Shown here in pieces: positions 28,822 through 38,430 of a stretch of 64,000 nt of DNA; positions within the stretch are counted from its first letter, which is position 1, and every line of letters begins with the position of its first letter. Under the pieces are notes generated by a model. That model saw nothing but the letters and a program-made list of their open reading frames with translations. It was not told where the DNA came from and did no database searches. This DNA is from Neoalteromonas flava. GTDB lineage: Bacteria; Pseudomonadota; Gammaproteobacteria; Enterobacterales; Alteromonadaceae. The translations under genes were made by a program, and so were the position numbers. Location of the stretch: positions 372,001 through 436,000 of the forward strand of contig NZ_PEAX01000001.1 of assembly GCF_002807685.1 (NCBI RefSeq), given 5' to 3'.

Positions 28822-29829
28822 ATGACACAGCAACGTATCACGGTGATCCGTGGTGACGGCATCGGCCCAGACATTATCGACGCGACGATCAAAATCTTAG
28901 AAAAAGCGGGCTGTGATTTTGTGTATGACTATGCAGATGCCGGCTTAATGGCATTGGAAAACCACGGCGAGCTACTTCCTAAAGATACTCTCGACCTAAT
29001 CGCCAAAAACAAAGTAGCGCTTAAGGGCCCGTTAACCACGCCTGTTGGTGAAGGATTTACCTCAATTAATGTGAGTTTACGTAAACAGTTTAAACTGTAT
29101 GCGAATTTGCGCCCAGTGCTGTCTTTTAAAGGCACTAAAGCACGCTATGAAGACATCGATATCATTACCGTGCGTGAGAATACGCAAGGTATGTATTCTG
29201 GTCTTGGTCAGGTAGTTTCAGAAGATGGTAACGAAGCAGAAGCAATGAGCAAGATCACACGCGAAGGTGCTGAAAAAATCGTGACTTTTGCTTATGAGTT
29301 AGCTCGCAGAGAAGGCCGCAAAAAAGTCACTGCGGTACACAAAGCCAATATTCTTAAATCTACATCAGGCCTTTTCTTGAAGGTCGCACGAGAAGTCGGT
29401 GAGCGCTATCCAGACATTGAGTCTACTGAAATGATCGTGGACAACTGCTGCATGCAGTTAGTCATGAATCCGCACCAGTTTGATGTCATTGTTACAACCA
29501 ATCTGTTTGGTGATATTTTGTCAGACTTGTGCGCTGGTCTTGTTGGTGGGTTGGGCATGGCTCCAGGTGCAAACATTGGTGAAGATTGCGCTATTTTCGA
29601 AGCCGTTCATGGCTCGGCTCCTGATATTGCCGGAAAAAATCTAGCTAACCCAACATCGGTCATTTTAGCGGCCATTCAAATGCTTGAATACCTCAATATG
29701 GCTGATAAAGCAGACAAGATCCGTAATGCACTTAAAGATGTTATAGAGTCTGGTGACCGCACAACGCGCGACCTTGGTGGCGAGTCAGGCACTACTGAAT
29801 TTACCGAAGCGGTATTAGAGCGACTGTAA
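28822..29829 (+). CDS. Isocitrate dehydrogenase, NAD-dependent type
   Basis: A 335-residue beta-decarboxylating dehydrogenase that oxidises isocitrate to 2-oxoglutarate in the TCA cycle. TSINVSLRKQFKLYANLRPV is the isocitrate-type substrate loop (SxNVxLR), which separates it from isopropylmalate dehydrogenase. TTNLFGDILSDLCAGLVGG supplies the metal-binding aspartates. The cofactor loop reads HGSAPDIAGKN: Asp-Ile where NADP enzymes have Lys-Tyr, so NAD is the expected cofactor. An AGAGGAAA site precedes the ATG. It is monocistronic, with a hairpin about 95 nt after the stop. Confidence 0.88.
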   Translation: MTQQRITVIRGDGIGPDIIDATIKILEKAGCDFVYDYADAGLMALENHGELLPKDTLDLIAKNKVALKGPLTTPVGEGFTSINVSLRKQFKLYANLRPVLSFKGTKARYEDIDIITVRENTQGMYSGLGQVVSEDGNEAEAMSKITREGAEKIVTFAYELARREGRKKVTAVHKANILKSTSGLFLKVAREVGERYPDIESTEMIVDNCCMQLVMNPHQFDVIVTTNLFGDILSDLCAGLVGGLGMAPGANIGEDCAIFEAVHGSAPDIAGKNLANPTSVILAAIQMLEYLNMADKADKIRNALKDVIESGDRTTRDLGGESGTTEFTEAVLERL

Positions 29830-29923
29830 TATTCACCTAGTGGCTCAACATCACAATTGCTAGCTCGCACTTAACCAAGTAGTGGGCTACGGCTTATACT
29901 GCAGCCTTATATTCAATAAACAG

Positions 29924-29945
29924 CGCCCGGTTAGATTGCCGGGCG
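29924..29945 (+). terminator. Probable terminator after isocitrate dehydrogenase
   Basis: A 7-bp GC-only stem (CGCCCGG 29924-29930 with CCGGGCG 29939-29945) is followed by TTGCTATTTTC. The T-run is imperfect, so termination may be partial. Confidence 0.55.
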
Positions 29946-30127
29946 TTGCTATTTTCAATGAGATAAAAGTCTTTATCTTTGACCGAACTGGCCAAAACCT
30001 GATCTCGCCAGTTTATGTGCGATGACCTAAGCTACGGCAACAATATTATTCACTGTTGGGCGTTCCACCAGCAATAATATTGGGCATCAGTATATGCCAT
30101 CGATTACATCATCAAACGGAGATTGAT

Positions 30128-30442
30128 ATGAAAAATACACTTGTTATTGTTAGCGCTGTAGCATTGGCAGCCATCTTCAATGCATCACCCGCTCTTGCAG
30201 CTCCCCCCCCTTCTAACGAAACAGTAGCCTCTACTAAGGCTTCAATGCAAAGCGCATTGGACCTCAATACTGCGACGGTAGAGCAATTGTCAGCACTTAA
30301 AGGGATAGGCCAAGCAAAGGCTCAAGCGATTATTGATTATCGCACCAGTGTGGGTAAATTCCATCATGTGGATCAACTGACTGAAGTTCGGGGTATAGGC
30401 GATAAGTTACTGGCTAAATTAAAACCGCAACTAAAAGTTTAG
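30128..30442 (+). CDS. ComEA-like helix-hairpin-helix periplasmic protein
   Basis: A 104-residue exported protein. MKNTLVIVSAVALAAIFN with cleavage near PALAA is the signal peptide, and a short proline/serine linker follows. The rest is one helix-hairpin-helix unit: LDLNTATVEQLSALKGIGQAKAQAI and then VRGIGDKLLAKLKPQL, as in ComEA. ComEA binds incoming double-stranded DNA in the periplasm during natural transformation. Whether this organism is competent cannot be judged here. I start at ATG 30128 behind CGGAG; the ORF extends further upstream without support. A bidirectional terminator follows. Confidence 0.85.
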   Translation: MKNTLVIVSAVALAAIFNASPALAAPPPSNETVASTKASMQSALDLNTATVEQLSALKGIGQAKAQAIIDYRTSVGKFHHVDQLTEVRGIGDKLLAKLKPQLKV

Positions 30443-30509
30443 CTGGCTTTCAGTAATAGAGTTCCTGTGCCTAATTTTTAACGCACACAGTATTTATTTC
30501 GCGTTACGC

Positions 30510-30550
30510 AAAAAGGCCCTATTGCAGGATAAATGTAATAGGGCCTTTTT
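30510..30550. terminator. Bidirectional terminator between comEA-like gene and galU
   Basis: A perfect 14-bp stem (30510-30523 with 30537-30550) begins with five A and ends with five T, so it can terminate transcription from both sides. Confidence 0.9.
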
Positions 30551-30638
30551 AAATGCTTTAAAAACCATTCAGTCTAGCGTCAATAAGATACTCAAATGCA
30601 CTATCACCAAATATACACACTAAGCGAATTGCTGAGTG

Positions 30639-31535
30639 TTACTGCTTTGCCATCGCTTTAATAAACGCTTTAAAATCGTCCTTTAACTCAGGATGCCGAA
30701 TCGCATACTCAACATTTGCCATCATGTAGCCGAGCTTGCTACCACAATCATGACTTTTGCCTTTCATATAATAGGCGTCCACTTGCTCTTTTTGCATTAA
30801 CCCTGCTATTGCATCGGTTAATTGAATTTCATCACCTGCGCCTGGAGGCGTAGCTGCTAAGCAATCCCAAATCCCCTCTGACAACACATAACGACCGACA
30901 ACAGCCAAGTCAGAGGGTGCTTCCTCCACGGGAGGCTTCTCAACCATGGCATAAATCTTACCCGACTCTCCGGCTTTCAGTTCTAGACCTTCAAGATCAA
31001 CCACACCGTACTTATTCACTTCCTCGTGCGGCACCTTTTCAACCATGATCTGACTAACGCGACTGGTATTGAACTTGGCCACCATATCCGCCATGTTTTC
31101 TTTCTTTAAATTTGACGCTGCGTCATCAATAATTACGTCTGGCAGCACTACCGCAAATGGCGCATCTCCTACCATTGGACGCGCACACAAAATAGCATGA
31201 CCAAGCCCTTTAGCTACACCTTGGCGAACATGCATAATAGTGACATCGGTTGGGCAAATTGATTGCACATCAGCTAAGAGCTGGCGTTTTACCCGCTTTT
31301 CAAGAGTCGCTTCTAATTCAAATGACGTATCAAAATGGTTTTCAATGCTGTTTTTACTCGCATGCGTAACCAAAATGATTTCTTTGATGCCTGCCGCAAC
31401 ACATTCTGCAACAACGTACTGGATCAATGGCTTGTCAACCACCGGTAACATCTCTTTAGGTATGGCCTTGGTTGCAGGCAACATACGTGTTCCGAGACCT
31501 GCGACCGGGATAACTGCCTTTTTGACTTGACTCAT
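30639..31535 (-). CDS. galU: UTP-glucose-1-phosphate uridylyltransferase GalU
   Basis: GalU makes UDP-glucose from UTP and glucose-1-phosphate, feeding Ugd and many surface glycans. [30 protein letters not shown] is the nucleotide-binding start (GxGTRxLP type, catalytic lysine region). [20 protein letters not shown] and the late [12 protein letters not shown] are conserved. I start at ATG 31535: it overlaps the ugd stop as ATGA and has AAGGAA upstream. The upstream extension of the ORF is only reading frame inside ugd. About 298 residues, normal. Confidence 0.94.
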   Translation of the reverse strand: MSQVKKAVIPVAGLGTRMLPATKAIPKEMLPVVDKPLIQYVVAECVAAGIKEIILVTHASKNSIENHFDTSFELEATLEKRVKRQLLADVQSICPTDVTIMHVRQGVAKGLGHAILCARPMVGDAPFAVVLPDVIIDDAASNLKKENMADMVAKFNTSRVSQIMVEKVPHEEVNKYGVVDLEGLELKAGESGKIYAMVEKPPVEEAPSDLAVVGRYVLSEGIWDCLAATPPGAGDEIQLTDAIAGLMQKEQVDAYYMKGKSHDCGSKLGYMMANVEYAIRHPELKDDFKAFIKAMAKQ

Positions 31536-32878
31536 GAATTTGTTTCCTTCACTGATAATCCTCTTCCAATCCCATAGTAATGCAATCCGTATTCCAGCAT
31601 CAACTCTGGTTCGTACAAGTTGCGCCCATCGAAAATCACGGCATTGCGCAGCTTCTCTCTCAACATTGCGAAATCTGGGGCCCTGAACGCTTGCCATTCG
31701 GTACAAATAACAAGAGCGTCAGCTCCACTTAAGGCACTCTCTTTCGTACCAACCAACTTTAGATCAGGCCGATCACCATAAATTCGTTGGGTTTCTTCCA
31801 TAGCTTCGGGATCAAAAGCTTGGACTTTAGCGCCGGCGGACCAGAGTGCTTCCATCAATACCCGCGAGGAGGCCTCACGCATATCATCTGTATTGGGTTT
31901 AAAAGCCAAGCCCCAAAGCGCAAACGTTTTTCCTGCGAGATTTGCACCGTAGTGTCGTTGAATGTAGCCAAATAATTTTTGCTTTTGACGCTGATTGACC
32001 GACTCTACTGCTTGTAATACTTGAGCTTGCACGCCGACCGCATGTGCACTCCGAGCGAGCGCCTGCACATCTTTAGGGAAACAAGAGCCGCCATATCCGC
32101 ATCCGGGATAAATGAATTGATAGCCAATCCGGGGATCCGAACCAATTCCGCGACGGACGTGCTCAATATCGGCACCAAATGCTTCAGCTAAGTTTGCCAT
32201 TTCGTTCATAAAGCTGATTTTGGTTGCCAACATACAATTGGCAGCATACTTCGTTAACTCAGCGCTGCGTACATCCATGACAATGACTTTGTCGTGATTG
32301 CGATTAAATGGTGCGTATAACTCTCGTAAACGCTTTTCAGCATACTCGCTGTCGGTACCGATAATAATTCTATCAGGCCGCATACAGTCATTAACGGCTG
32401 CGCCTTCTTTAAGGAATTCGGGATTCGAAACCACATCAAACTCAATCTCGGCATTTCGATGTCTTAAGTCACTTATAATTTTGTCCCTTACTCGGTCGGA
32501 AGTACCCACTGGGACGGTTGATTTAGTGACTATAATTTTGCGTTCAAACATCAATTCAGCAATTGAAGCTGCGACATTAAGCACATGCTGAAGATCCGCT
32601 GTACCATCTTCTTTTGGCGGAGTACCAACGGCAATAAAGATTATTTCAGCATGCTCAACGCCCTGAGATGGTTCAATAGAAAAGCGGAGTCGACCTGAAC
32701 GATCGTTGTTCACGATGAGTGTTTCCAACCCTGGCTCAAAAATTGGAACTATGCCAGCCTGAAGCTGCTTTATCTTGCTTTTATTGCTGTCTATACAAAC
32801 GACATCATGCCCAACCTCAGCTAAAACTGCTGCTTGTACGAGACCGACATACCCTGCACCAAACACAGTTATCCGCAT
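31532..32878 (-). CDS. ugd: UDP-glucose 6-dehydrogenase
   Basis: Ugd oxidises UDP-glucose twice to UDP-glucuronate with [19 protein letters not shown] is the N-terminal Rossmann motif (GxGYVG). The catalytic cysteine is in [14 protein letters not shown], and [12 protein letters not shown] starts the C-terminal domain. 448 residues is the usual size. It is upstream of and coupled to galU; the pair can supply UDP-glucuronate to the glycan genes that follow. AGGAAG precedes the ATG. Confidence 0.94.
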   Translation of the reverse strand: MRITVFGAGYVGLVQAAVLAEVGHDVVCIDSNKSKIKQLQAGIVPIFEPGLETLIVNNDRSGRLRFSIEPSQGVEHAEIIFIAVGTPPKEDGTADLQHVLNVAASIAELMFERKIIVTKSTVPVGTSDRVRDKIISDLRHRNAEIEFDVVSNPEFLKEGAAVNDCMRPDRIIIGTDSEYAEKRLRELYAPFNRNHDKVIVMDVRSAELTKYAANCMLATKISFMNEMANLAEAFGADIEHVRRGIGSDPRIGYQFIYPGCGYGGSCFPKDVQALARSAHAVGVQAQVLQAVESVNQRQKQKLFGYIQRHYGANLAGKTFALWGLAFKPNTDDMREASSRVLMEALWSAGAKVQAFDPEAMEETQRIYGDRPDLKLVGTKESALSGADALVICTEWQAFRAPDFAMLREKLRNAVIFDGRNLYEPELMLEYGLHYYGIGRGLSVKETNS

Positions 32879-32954
32879 AAGCGATTCACTTCCTGTCTAT
32901 TCTTAACTCGCTTTTTTATATCCATTGCTTGTTACAAATCGAAGACACTTACAA

Positions 32955-34172
32955 TTATTGCGACAATTTGGTCAAAAATTGTAGATGGGCAGACTTCGCG
33001 CATGAGTGGTTTGCAAGCTTTTTATGCCAGTGGTCAAATACCTCCGGTTGCATTGCGTTGAGCATGGTATCTGCTAGTGATGCTGCGCTGCGCGCCTCAA
33101 ATGTTAGGCCAGCAACATCTTGGATCTTCTCTTTCATACCACCGATATTAGCTCCAATAAGTGGCCGTCCAAATCGAATGGCCTCCTGTATGACTACCGG
33201 CGAATTCTCCCACCAAATTGAAGGAATCACGACCCAATCACATTCTGCCATTCTGCTAGATAGTTGCTCAGCGTCATATTGACCGCGCATGTGTACCACA
33301 TCTTCCACTTCTCGGAACAACTTAACAACTTTCTTTTTAAACGAACTTTCTTGCGCGTCCAGGTTTGCTCCATGCACATCGATACGAATTTTGCTGCGAA
33401 CATCTTGCGGTAGAAGCGTTACTGCCTGTAATAATAAATCCAACCCTTTATAAGGATTTATCTGCCCAAAGAAGGCAAATCTGTAGCGTTTCTCAGTTTC
33501 CGCTAAAGGTCTCGGAGGGATTGCTTCTACATCGGGTAATACATTTTCAATCACATTCATTTTGTCAGCAGGAATCCCCCATTCAACATACCTTTGCGCA
33601 AGGAAATGGCTGGGCGATAGAAACTGATCGACTTGTGCAAACTGATCGAGTAAATATTGTTTGCGCAGGAAGAAATCACTTGGAGAGTGTTGCGGAAAAC
33701 ACTTATGGCAATCAGAGTATACGGCCTTATTGCATAGTTTCAACGCTCCCTTGGTGACCATTTGCCCATTGTGCATGCAAATCGCCATAAACTCGTGCAG
33801 AGTAAATACCAATTTTGCAGTTGGTACGGCGCGTTTAATAGCCGACAGTATTTCTATTCCCATATGAGCATAGTGATGAACATGCACAACGTCTGGCTGA
33901 AAACCTTGCAGTAAAGCACCAAAATCGTTAAACATTTTTTTTGTGTTGTTGGTACTTAAACAGAACCAATCATTGATCCCTGTATGAAACAATACCTCTT
34001 CTCCACGCTGTGAGAAGGTTGAGCCCCCATGACTGACTTCTTCTGCCCTGGCTATATAAAGGCATTCAACGCCCTGCGACTTTAACAACTGATAAAGATT
34101 CCATGATGCTACCTCTGCACCACCTTTACTCAGTTCTGGATGACCATGCGAAACAAACACTACTCTATTCAT
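32955..34172 (-). CDS. Glycosyltransferase family 4
   Basis: A predicted retaining GT-B glycosyltransferase of about 405 residues; donor and acceptor are unknown. The N-terminal domain has HGHPELSKGGAEVASWN (glycine-rich acceptor loop), then DVVHVHHYAHMG. The C-terminal Rossmann domain has FAFFGQINPYKGLDLLLQA and the SxWWENSPVVIQEAIRFGRPLIG donor block (E-x7-E type). No membrane segment is seen. The start is ATG 34172 after GGGAG; it overlaps the preceding GT2 gene by 8 nt. Confidence 0.85.
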   Translation of the reverse strand: MNRVVFVSHGHPELSKGGAEVASWNLYQLLKSQGVECLYIARAEEVSHGGSTFSQRGEEVLFHTGINDWFCLSTNNTKKMFNDFGALLQGFQPDVVHVHHYAHMGIEILSAIKRAVPTAKLVFTLHEFMAICMHNGQMVTKGALKLCNKAVYSDCHKCFPQHSPSDFFLRKQYLLDQFAQVDQFLSPSHFLAQRYVEWGIPADKMNVIENVLPDVEAIPPRPLAETEKRYRFAFFGQINPYKGLDLLLQAVTLLPQDVRSKIRIDVHGANLDAQESSFKKKVVKLFREVEDVVHMRGQYDAEQLSSRMAECDWVVIPSIWWENSPVVIQEAIRFGRPLIGANIGGMKEKIQDVAGLTFEARSAASLADTMLNAMQPEVFDHWHKKLANHSCAKSAHLQFLTKLSQ

Positions 34173-35883
34173 GAACAGCCGCTCCCGCATCGATGATCTT
34201 CACAATTTGACTCTTCCATTTTTCGTTAAATGTAATTGCGTTCAATATAGTTAGGTTGTGTTTCCAATGCCCAGATTCAACTAAATTTTGCGATTGACGC
34301 TCCAAGTGATAGAGCTCAGCGTCATGACAAATATAATTGGTATAACCTAGTGCTAGCGCTTTAAAGCACAAATCAGAATCCTCAAAGTCGCCTAAAACAT
34401 AAACAGGGTCGAAACCGCCAACCTCAGTAAACACTTCTTTGCGCATCACCCAGCAAGCTGCTGTTAGCAAAGGCATTTTACGCAACACTGTTGAAACATT
34501 TACCAATTGCTTTGGCCAACCTTTTTTGGGGTGATCATTGAAATACAACCCCGGATATTCATGCAAAGTCATGGGGGCCATACCATCATGTTGGATAGTA
34601 TCGTCTTCGAACAAAAGTCGAGCGCCTACGATGCCAGTTGTTTTTTGTTCTGCAACATTCAGCATTTTTTGCAGCCAACTGTCATCACTAGGGAGGACAT
34701 CAGAATTCAATAAAACTAGGTTTTCAGAGCTAGTGTGCTTAACCGCTATATTATTTGCTTTCCCAAAACCCACGTTTTCAGCCAGATACAACACACTAAA
34801 TGGGTGCTGAATACTGTAGCGTAAATGTTTCGATAATTTTTCCACAAAACTATTAAGTCTTGGATCATCCACAACATATAAAATCTCAACATCATGATAT
34901 TCTGCATAGCGGTCAAAATGCGAAAGCTGGTAGCGCATGAAGTCATAGCGCCCATACAACGGGATGACTATACTTGCTCGCGGGGCTTCTATGCGACGTC
35001 CAATATCGACCCTTCGCACATCCGCCGTTTTATTGGCAGGATATAACGCTTCCAGTATTGGTCGAAATAATCCATGCGATGCCAACTGCGTTGGGTCATG
35101 AGGTACCCACGCATTCAACAGGCGCTTGAGCGTATTCATAGGCTCAGACGTTACATCGAATATCTCGCGGACGGGCACGGTTAACTCTTCAGTGTCGTCT
35201 AATTGCACTGTAAGGCGAAGATCGCCCTGTTTTATAGCCTTTGAATCATTTCTCTCAAGCAGAAGCATAAATCCCGTTTGCAGTTTTGTAGTTCCCGCTA
35301 GAGCTTCTTGTACATCGCGCCGACCAATACGCAGCTGCTTGACTATATTTGCGACAGACTTATTTTTACGGTCTATTAAAGTGGCGGAAATTTGCTCAGA
35401 GGCATCGTCTGCCCAACCAGCAAGGTAGATATGCGTTGAGGAAACAATAGCAAACTCGCAGGAGGCTTTATCATGGATATCAATTGGATGTAGCTCTCCA
35501 CCATTGGCAGCCTCCACTGGAGGAGAAACAAATTGCTCAGCATTCTTGAACACTAACGGTATTCGCTTAACCTCGCCACTGGTTAAACTAGCGACCAAAA
35601 CAATGTTCGCCAGCGCTACTTCTGTGTCAAAGATTAATTGGAAACCTTGCGCTGGCTGGCCTATTTGAGCAACAACATCTTGTCGTTGAATATCAGTTAA
35701 GTCACTTTCAAGATTATTACCGTCATTATCGACTATTGCGAGCGCATTGACTTGGTCGGACAAATACCATCCAATCACAACGAAGCCACTAGACGTCTTT
35801 GAGCAAATATCGACAGTAACCGGTTGCAACGTTGACGCGGAACGACCTATGAGTCGTTTAACGAGCGACTTAACTTTTTTCAC
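34165..35883 (-). CDS. GT2 glycosyltransferase with two N-terminal beta-domains (GTG start)
   Basis: A 572-residue protein. The C-terminal half is a GT-A family 2 domain: RASIVIPLYGRYDFMRYQL, ILYVVDDPR, ENVGFGKANNIAVKH and VLLNSDVLPSD with the DxD-like metal site. ACWVMRKEVFTEVGGFDP and the DFEDSDLCFKA acceptor/catalytic block follow. Residues 20-115 and 130-245 look like two copies of one beta-rich domain (V/ID-IxxK, GW-xD, RxDV, GFxL, then IPLVF or VPVREIF). These may bind or present a glycan. The start is GTG 35883 with a weak upstream site. Coupled to the GT4 gene. Confidence 0.8.
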   Translation of the reverse strand: MKKVKSLVKRLIGRSASTLQPVTVDICSKTSSGFVVIGWYLSDQVNALAIVDNDGNNLESDLTDIQRQDVVAQIGQPAQGFQLIFDTEVALANIVLVASLTSGEVKRIPLVFKNAEQFVSPPVEAANGGELHPIDIHDKASCEFAIVSSTHIYLAGWADDASEQISATLIDRKNKSVANIVKQLRIGRRDVQEALAGTTKLQTGFMLLLERNDSKAIKQGDLRLTVQLDDTEELTVPVREIFDVTSEPMNTLKRLLNAWVPHDPTQLASHGLFRPILEALYPANKTADVRRVDIGRRIEAPRASIVIPLYGRYDFMRYQLSHFDRYAEYHDVEILYVVDDPRLNSFVEKLSKHLRYSIQHPFSVLYLAENVGFGKANNIAVKHTSSENLVLLNSDVLPSDDSWLQKMLNVAEQKTTGIVGARLLFEDDTIQHDGMAPMTLHEYPGLYFNDHPKKGWPKQLVNVSTVLRKMPLLTAACWVMRKEVFTEVGGFDPVYVLGDFEDSDLCFKALALGYTNYICHDAELYHLERQSQNLVESGHWKHNLTILNAITFNEKWKSQIVKIIDAGAAVHE

Positions 35884-36228
35884 AGAGTTTTGGATCCTAT
35901 GGGTTAGACAGCGACTTAATCCAAGTTAACGTGTAAAAATAGCATAGACTCTAAAGTGTAATCAATGCGAAGGTAACCGACATCTGAGGTTTTCAGTGTG
36001 AATCTTCGTTGTAGGTATCACTCGATTAAATCTATCGGCTCAAAGTCAGAGTTGATTTATGTGCGAGCACTGAGAGTTGAACATTAACCGCAAAGATACA
36101 ATTTCAATTTTGTTAGAAACTTGCGATAATTTTGCATTAGAAGTCGTACATCATGAAAGAACCGCGACAGCTCACCGTTGTAGAACAATAAACCTTACTG
36201 TTAACAATACGATTTTGAATTTGATTTG
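35884..36228. other. 345-nt AT-rich divergent intergenic region
   Basis: Separates the minus-strand GT2/GT4/ugd/galU block from the plus-strand sulfotransferase gene and must hold promoters for both. I see no strong consensus promoter, no terminator and no credible small ORF. Confidence 0.4.
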
Positions 36229-37926
36229 ATGACCTCTTTTTATCTGCTTGATGCGCCCTATTCCGGCGCAGATGTTTTCTTACATCATTGTGAAATCCAC
36301 AGTAAAGGTGAAATTAAAAGGTACAGAGATACGCTAACATTTGATGCTGACAATTCAACAATCAATGTAAGCTCTATTTCCCCTGAATTTTGTGCGCAAA
36401 TACACCAAACTGTTGCCTCGCGACAACTGGGTATATTAGTTAAAGACCCTGCTATTCGACTTGCTCAGGCCTATTTTGTGCGTCAGAAGCTCGGCAAAGC
36501 AAAAGTCAGTTTTGCCGAATATTTCAGTACGCCGAGCAGGCTAAACATATATACGCAAATGTTACATGGACATAAGTTGGAAGACTTTGGCTTTGTTGGC
36601 GTATTTGAGCGATTTAATTCTAGCCTACTACTTGCGAAACAGTGGCTGAATAACGATCTGCGTATTCAACAATACTTTGATATTACAGCTGAATTAGAGC
36701 ATGTTGTTGAATTACTGACCGTCGAACACCTTGCCGCAATCAGAACTTTGCATGCACAAGACTATGAGCTATACGATCGAGCCCTAGCCTTGGTTAACGA
36801 AAGATTTGATAGGCAACGACCACAGCAAACACTGCGCGTCCCGAAACAAAAAGAAGTGATCATCCATGTAGGTCCACCCAAAACCGGTACTTCTGCCATC
36901 CAAAAATGGCTAAATGAAAATCGTGATTCATTGGCTCGCTCTGGGATCTACTATCCGCCTCATTCAACAGATACCAATGGTGTCAGTTCCGGTAACTTTT
37001 TATCAGTGTTGAGCCCTTGTAAGGAAAATAACTACTACCGACTAGACCCGGATAAGTTCCAGAGTTTACTCGATGAATTGAAGCTGATGCCAAATCAAAC
37101 GTTGTTATTGTCTTCTGAGATGTTTCATAATCACCTCCTAGACTTCTTCCAATTTCTGCCGAATGCCAAATATGTTTTTTATATCCGTCACCCAATAGAC
37201 CTAATTGAATCAAGTTATCATCAAGAAGTTAAGCGGCATCGTCGCACAACGAATTTCAGAATGCCTGAAGTGTTGCGCTTTAATCGTTTGTGCGGATTCA
37301 TAAATGTATGCGCTGAGTTAAAGATCAAACCCACATTACGGTTTTATGATGTTGGTTTACTTACTGGCGTAGATTTAATTACTGACTTTGTCGATATGTT
37401 GGAATTAACTGAGCAACCTACTTCCACAAGTCAAAAGGTTAACTCCAGGTTTGGTTTTGGAGAATTAGAGCTTATGCGTGAGTGTAACTCATTTCTTTCC
37501 GACCATTTACTTAGCAAGCTAGATTTATGGCTACAGCAGCAGAGCCAAAGCAAGCCATCATTCACGCTTGTTTCGAAAGTACAGTCGGATCAGGCTCGGC
37601 ATTACCTTGTTAAGCAAATCAATGCACTTGTGAAAATCTCTCCAACGCTGTTTTCTACAAATGATTTAGTCAAAAAACTAGAGAAGCTCGCGCTGCTTGA
37701 AACACCACGCCCTTATTTTGATCAAAGCAATGGCAAACAGGAAGCTGGTCATGTTTGGAACATCCTGAAACGAAAAGAGTTGTCATTAGCTGGTGACATT
37801 GTTAAGCAATATCGCCAGCACATGTCAACTCAGCCAGATACTAAAAACTCAAATTTGTTCAAATGGACAACTTTGGACCAAGTACGCTTAAAATTTTCGA
37901 CATTTTTTAAACGGTTCCAGCGCTAA
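36229..37926 (+). CDS. Tandem sulfotransferase-like protein (degenerate N-domain, intact C-domain)
   Basis: A 565-residue soluble protein. The C-terminal domain (from about residue 210) has a clear 5'-phosphosulfate loop, EVIIHVGPPKTGTSAIQKWL, and a YVFYIRHPIDLIESSYHQE block for 3'-phosphate binding. It should therefore use PAPS to sulfate a glycan or other acceptor. Residues 1-200 resemble a second domain of the sulfotransfer-2 type: GFVGVFERFNSSLLLAKQWL is the family's 'GLFERFDESL' block. However, the P-loop position reads LDAPYSGADVFLHHC, which is degenerate. I start at ATG 36229; a TTG precedes it. It is the only plus-strand gene in this glycan block. Confidence 0.7.
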   Translation: MTSFYLLDAPYSGADVFLHHCEIHSKGEIKRYRDTLTFDADNSTINVSSISPEFCAQIHQTVASRQLGILVKDPAIRLAQAYFVRQKLGKAKVSFAEYFSTPSRLNIYTQMLHGHKLEDFGFVGVFERFNSSLLLAKQWLNNDLRIQQYFDITAELEHVVELLTVEHLAAIRTLHAQDYELYDRALALVNERFDRQRPQQTLRVPKQKEVIIHVGPPKTGTSAIQKWLNENRDSLARSGIYYPPHSTDTNGVSSGNFLSVLSPCKENNYYRLDPDKFQSLLDELKLMPNQTLLLSSEMFHNHLLDFFQFLPNAKYVFYIRHPIDLIESSYHQEVKRHRRTTNFRMPEVLRFNRLCGFINVCAELKIKPTLRFYDVGLLTGVDLITDFVDMLELTEQPTSTSQKVNSRFGFGELELMRECNSFLSDHLLSKLDLWLQQQSQSKPSFTLVSKVQSDQARHYLVKQINALVKISPTLFSTNDLVKKLEKLALLETPRPYFDQSNGKQEAGHVWNILKRKELSLAGDIVKQYRQHMSTQPDTKNSNLFKWTTLDQVRLKFSTFFKRFQR

Positions 37927-37969
37927 CTAGTGGGTTATGAGGGCAATGATTACTTTGCTCTCATCATTA

Positions 37970-38425
37970 TTATAGCTGCTTCACTAGGGTCGATAGGTTT
38001 TCCACAACATTGCGCAATTCAGCGACTTTTTCTTTGTTTAAATAGGACAACACGGTTTTCAATTCGGTCGTTGAAATGTCTTTGGTTCTAGGTAGATATA
38101 TAACCTTCACCAAGTCTTCTAAATCGTCAAATTTGCCAGCCCAATCATCGCCAATTGCGAATATGTCAGCTTTTTCACGTATTAAGTCCTCGCGCTTCTG
38201 CTCCCAGCACTTCTCTTCAAACACATGATCAACATAGCGACATGACATTAATATTTCATGTCTGTCCTTATAGGGTATGACGACTTGTTTGCCTTTCAGT
38301 GCATTAAATTCGTCGGTTGAAAGCCCTACGACTAGTCGGTCACCCATCTGTTTCAAACGTTTTAACAGGCGAACATGACCAACATGATACAGGTCGAAAG
38401 TTCCGTAAGTAACAATTGTAGTCAA
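37970..38425 (-). CDS. Glycerol-3-phosphate cytidylyltransferase, TagD-like (TTG start)
   Basis: A 151-residue cytidylyltransferase that by family makes CDP-glycerol from CTP and glycerol-3-phosphate. IVTYGTFDLYHVGHVRLLKR carries the HxGH nucleotide-binding motif, VGLSTDEFNALKGK follows, and YLPRTKDISTTELK is the RTxxISTT signature. It aligns well with Bacillus TagD, with a slightly longer C-terminal tail. The start is TTG 38425 with TAAGG upstream. It follows a LicD-type gene by 5 nt, so the likely pathway is CDP-glycerol synthesis then phosphoglycerol transfer by that enzyme (inference). Confidence 0.85.
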   Translation of the reverse strand: MTTIVTYGTFDLYHVGHVRLLKRLKQMGDRLVVGLSTDEFNALKGKQVVIPYKDRHEILMSCRYVDHVFEEKCWEQKREDLIREKADIFAIGDDWAGKFDDLEDLVKVIYLPRTKDISTTELKTVLSYLNKEKVAELRNVVENLSTLVKQL

Positions 38426-38430
38426 AGCTA

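Noticed and set aside
30639-31706. Long N-terminal extension of GalU from 31706
   Set aside because: The extra 57 codons lie inside ugd; the ATGA overlap at 31535 with AAGGAA matches the family N-terminus.
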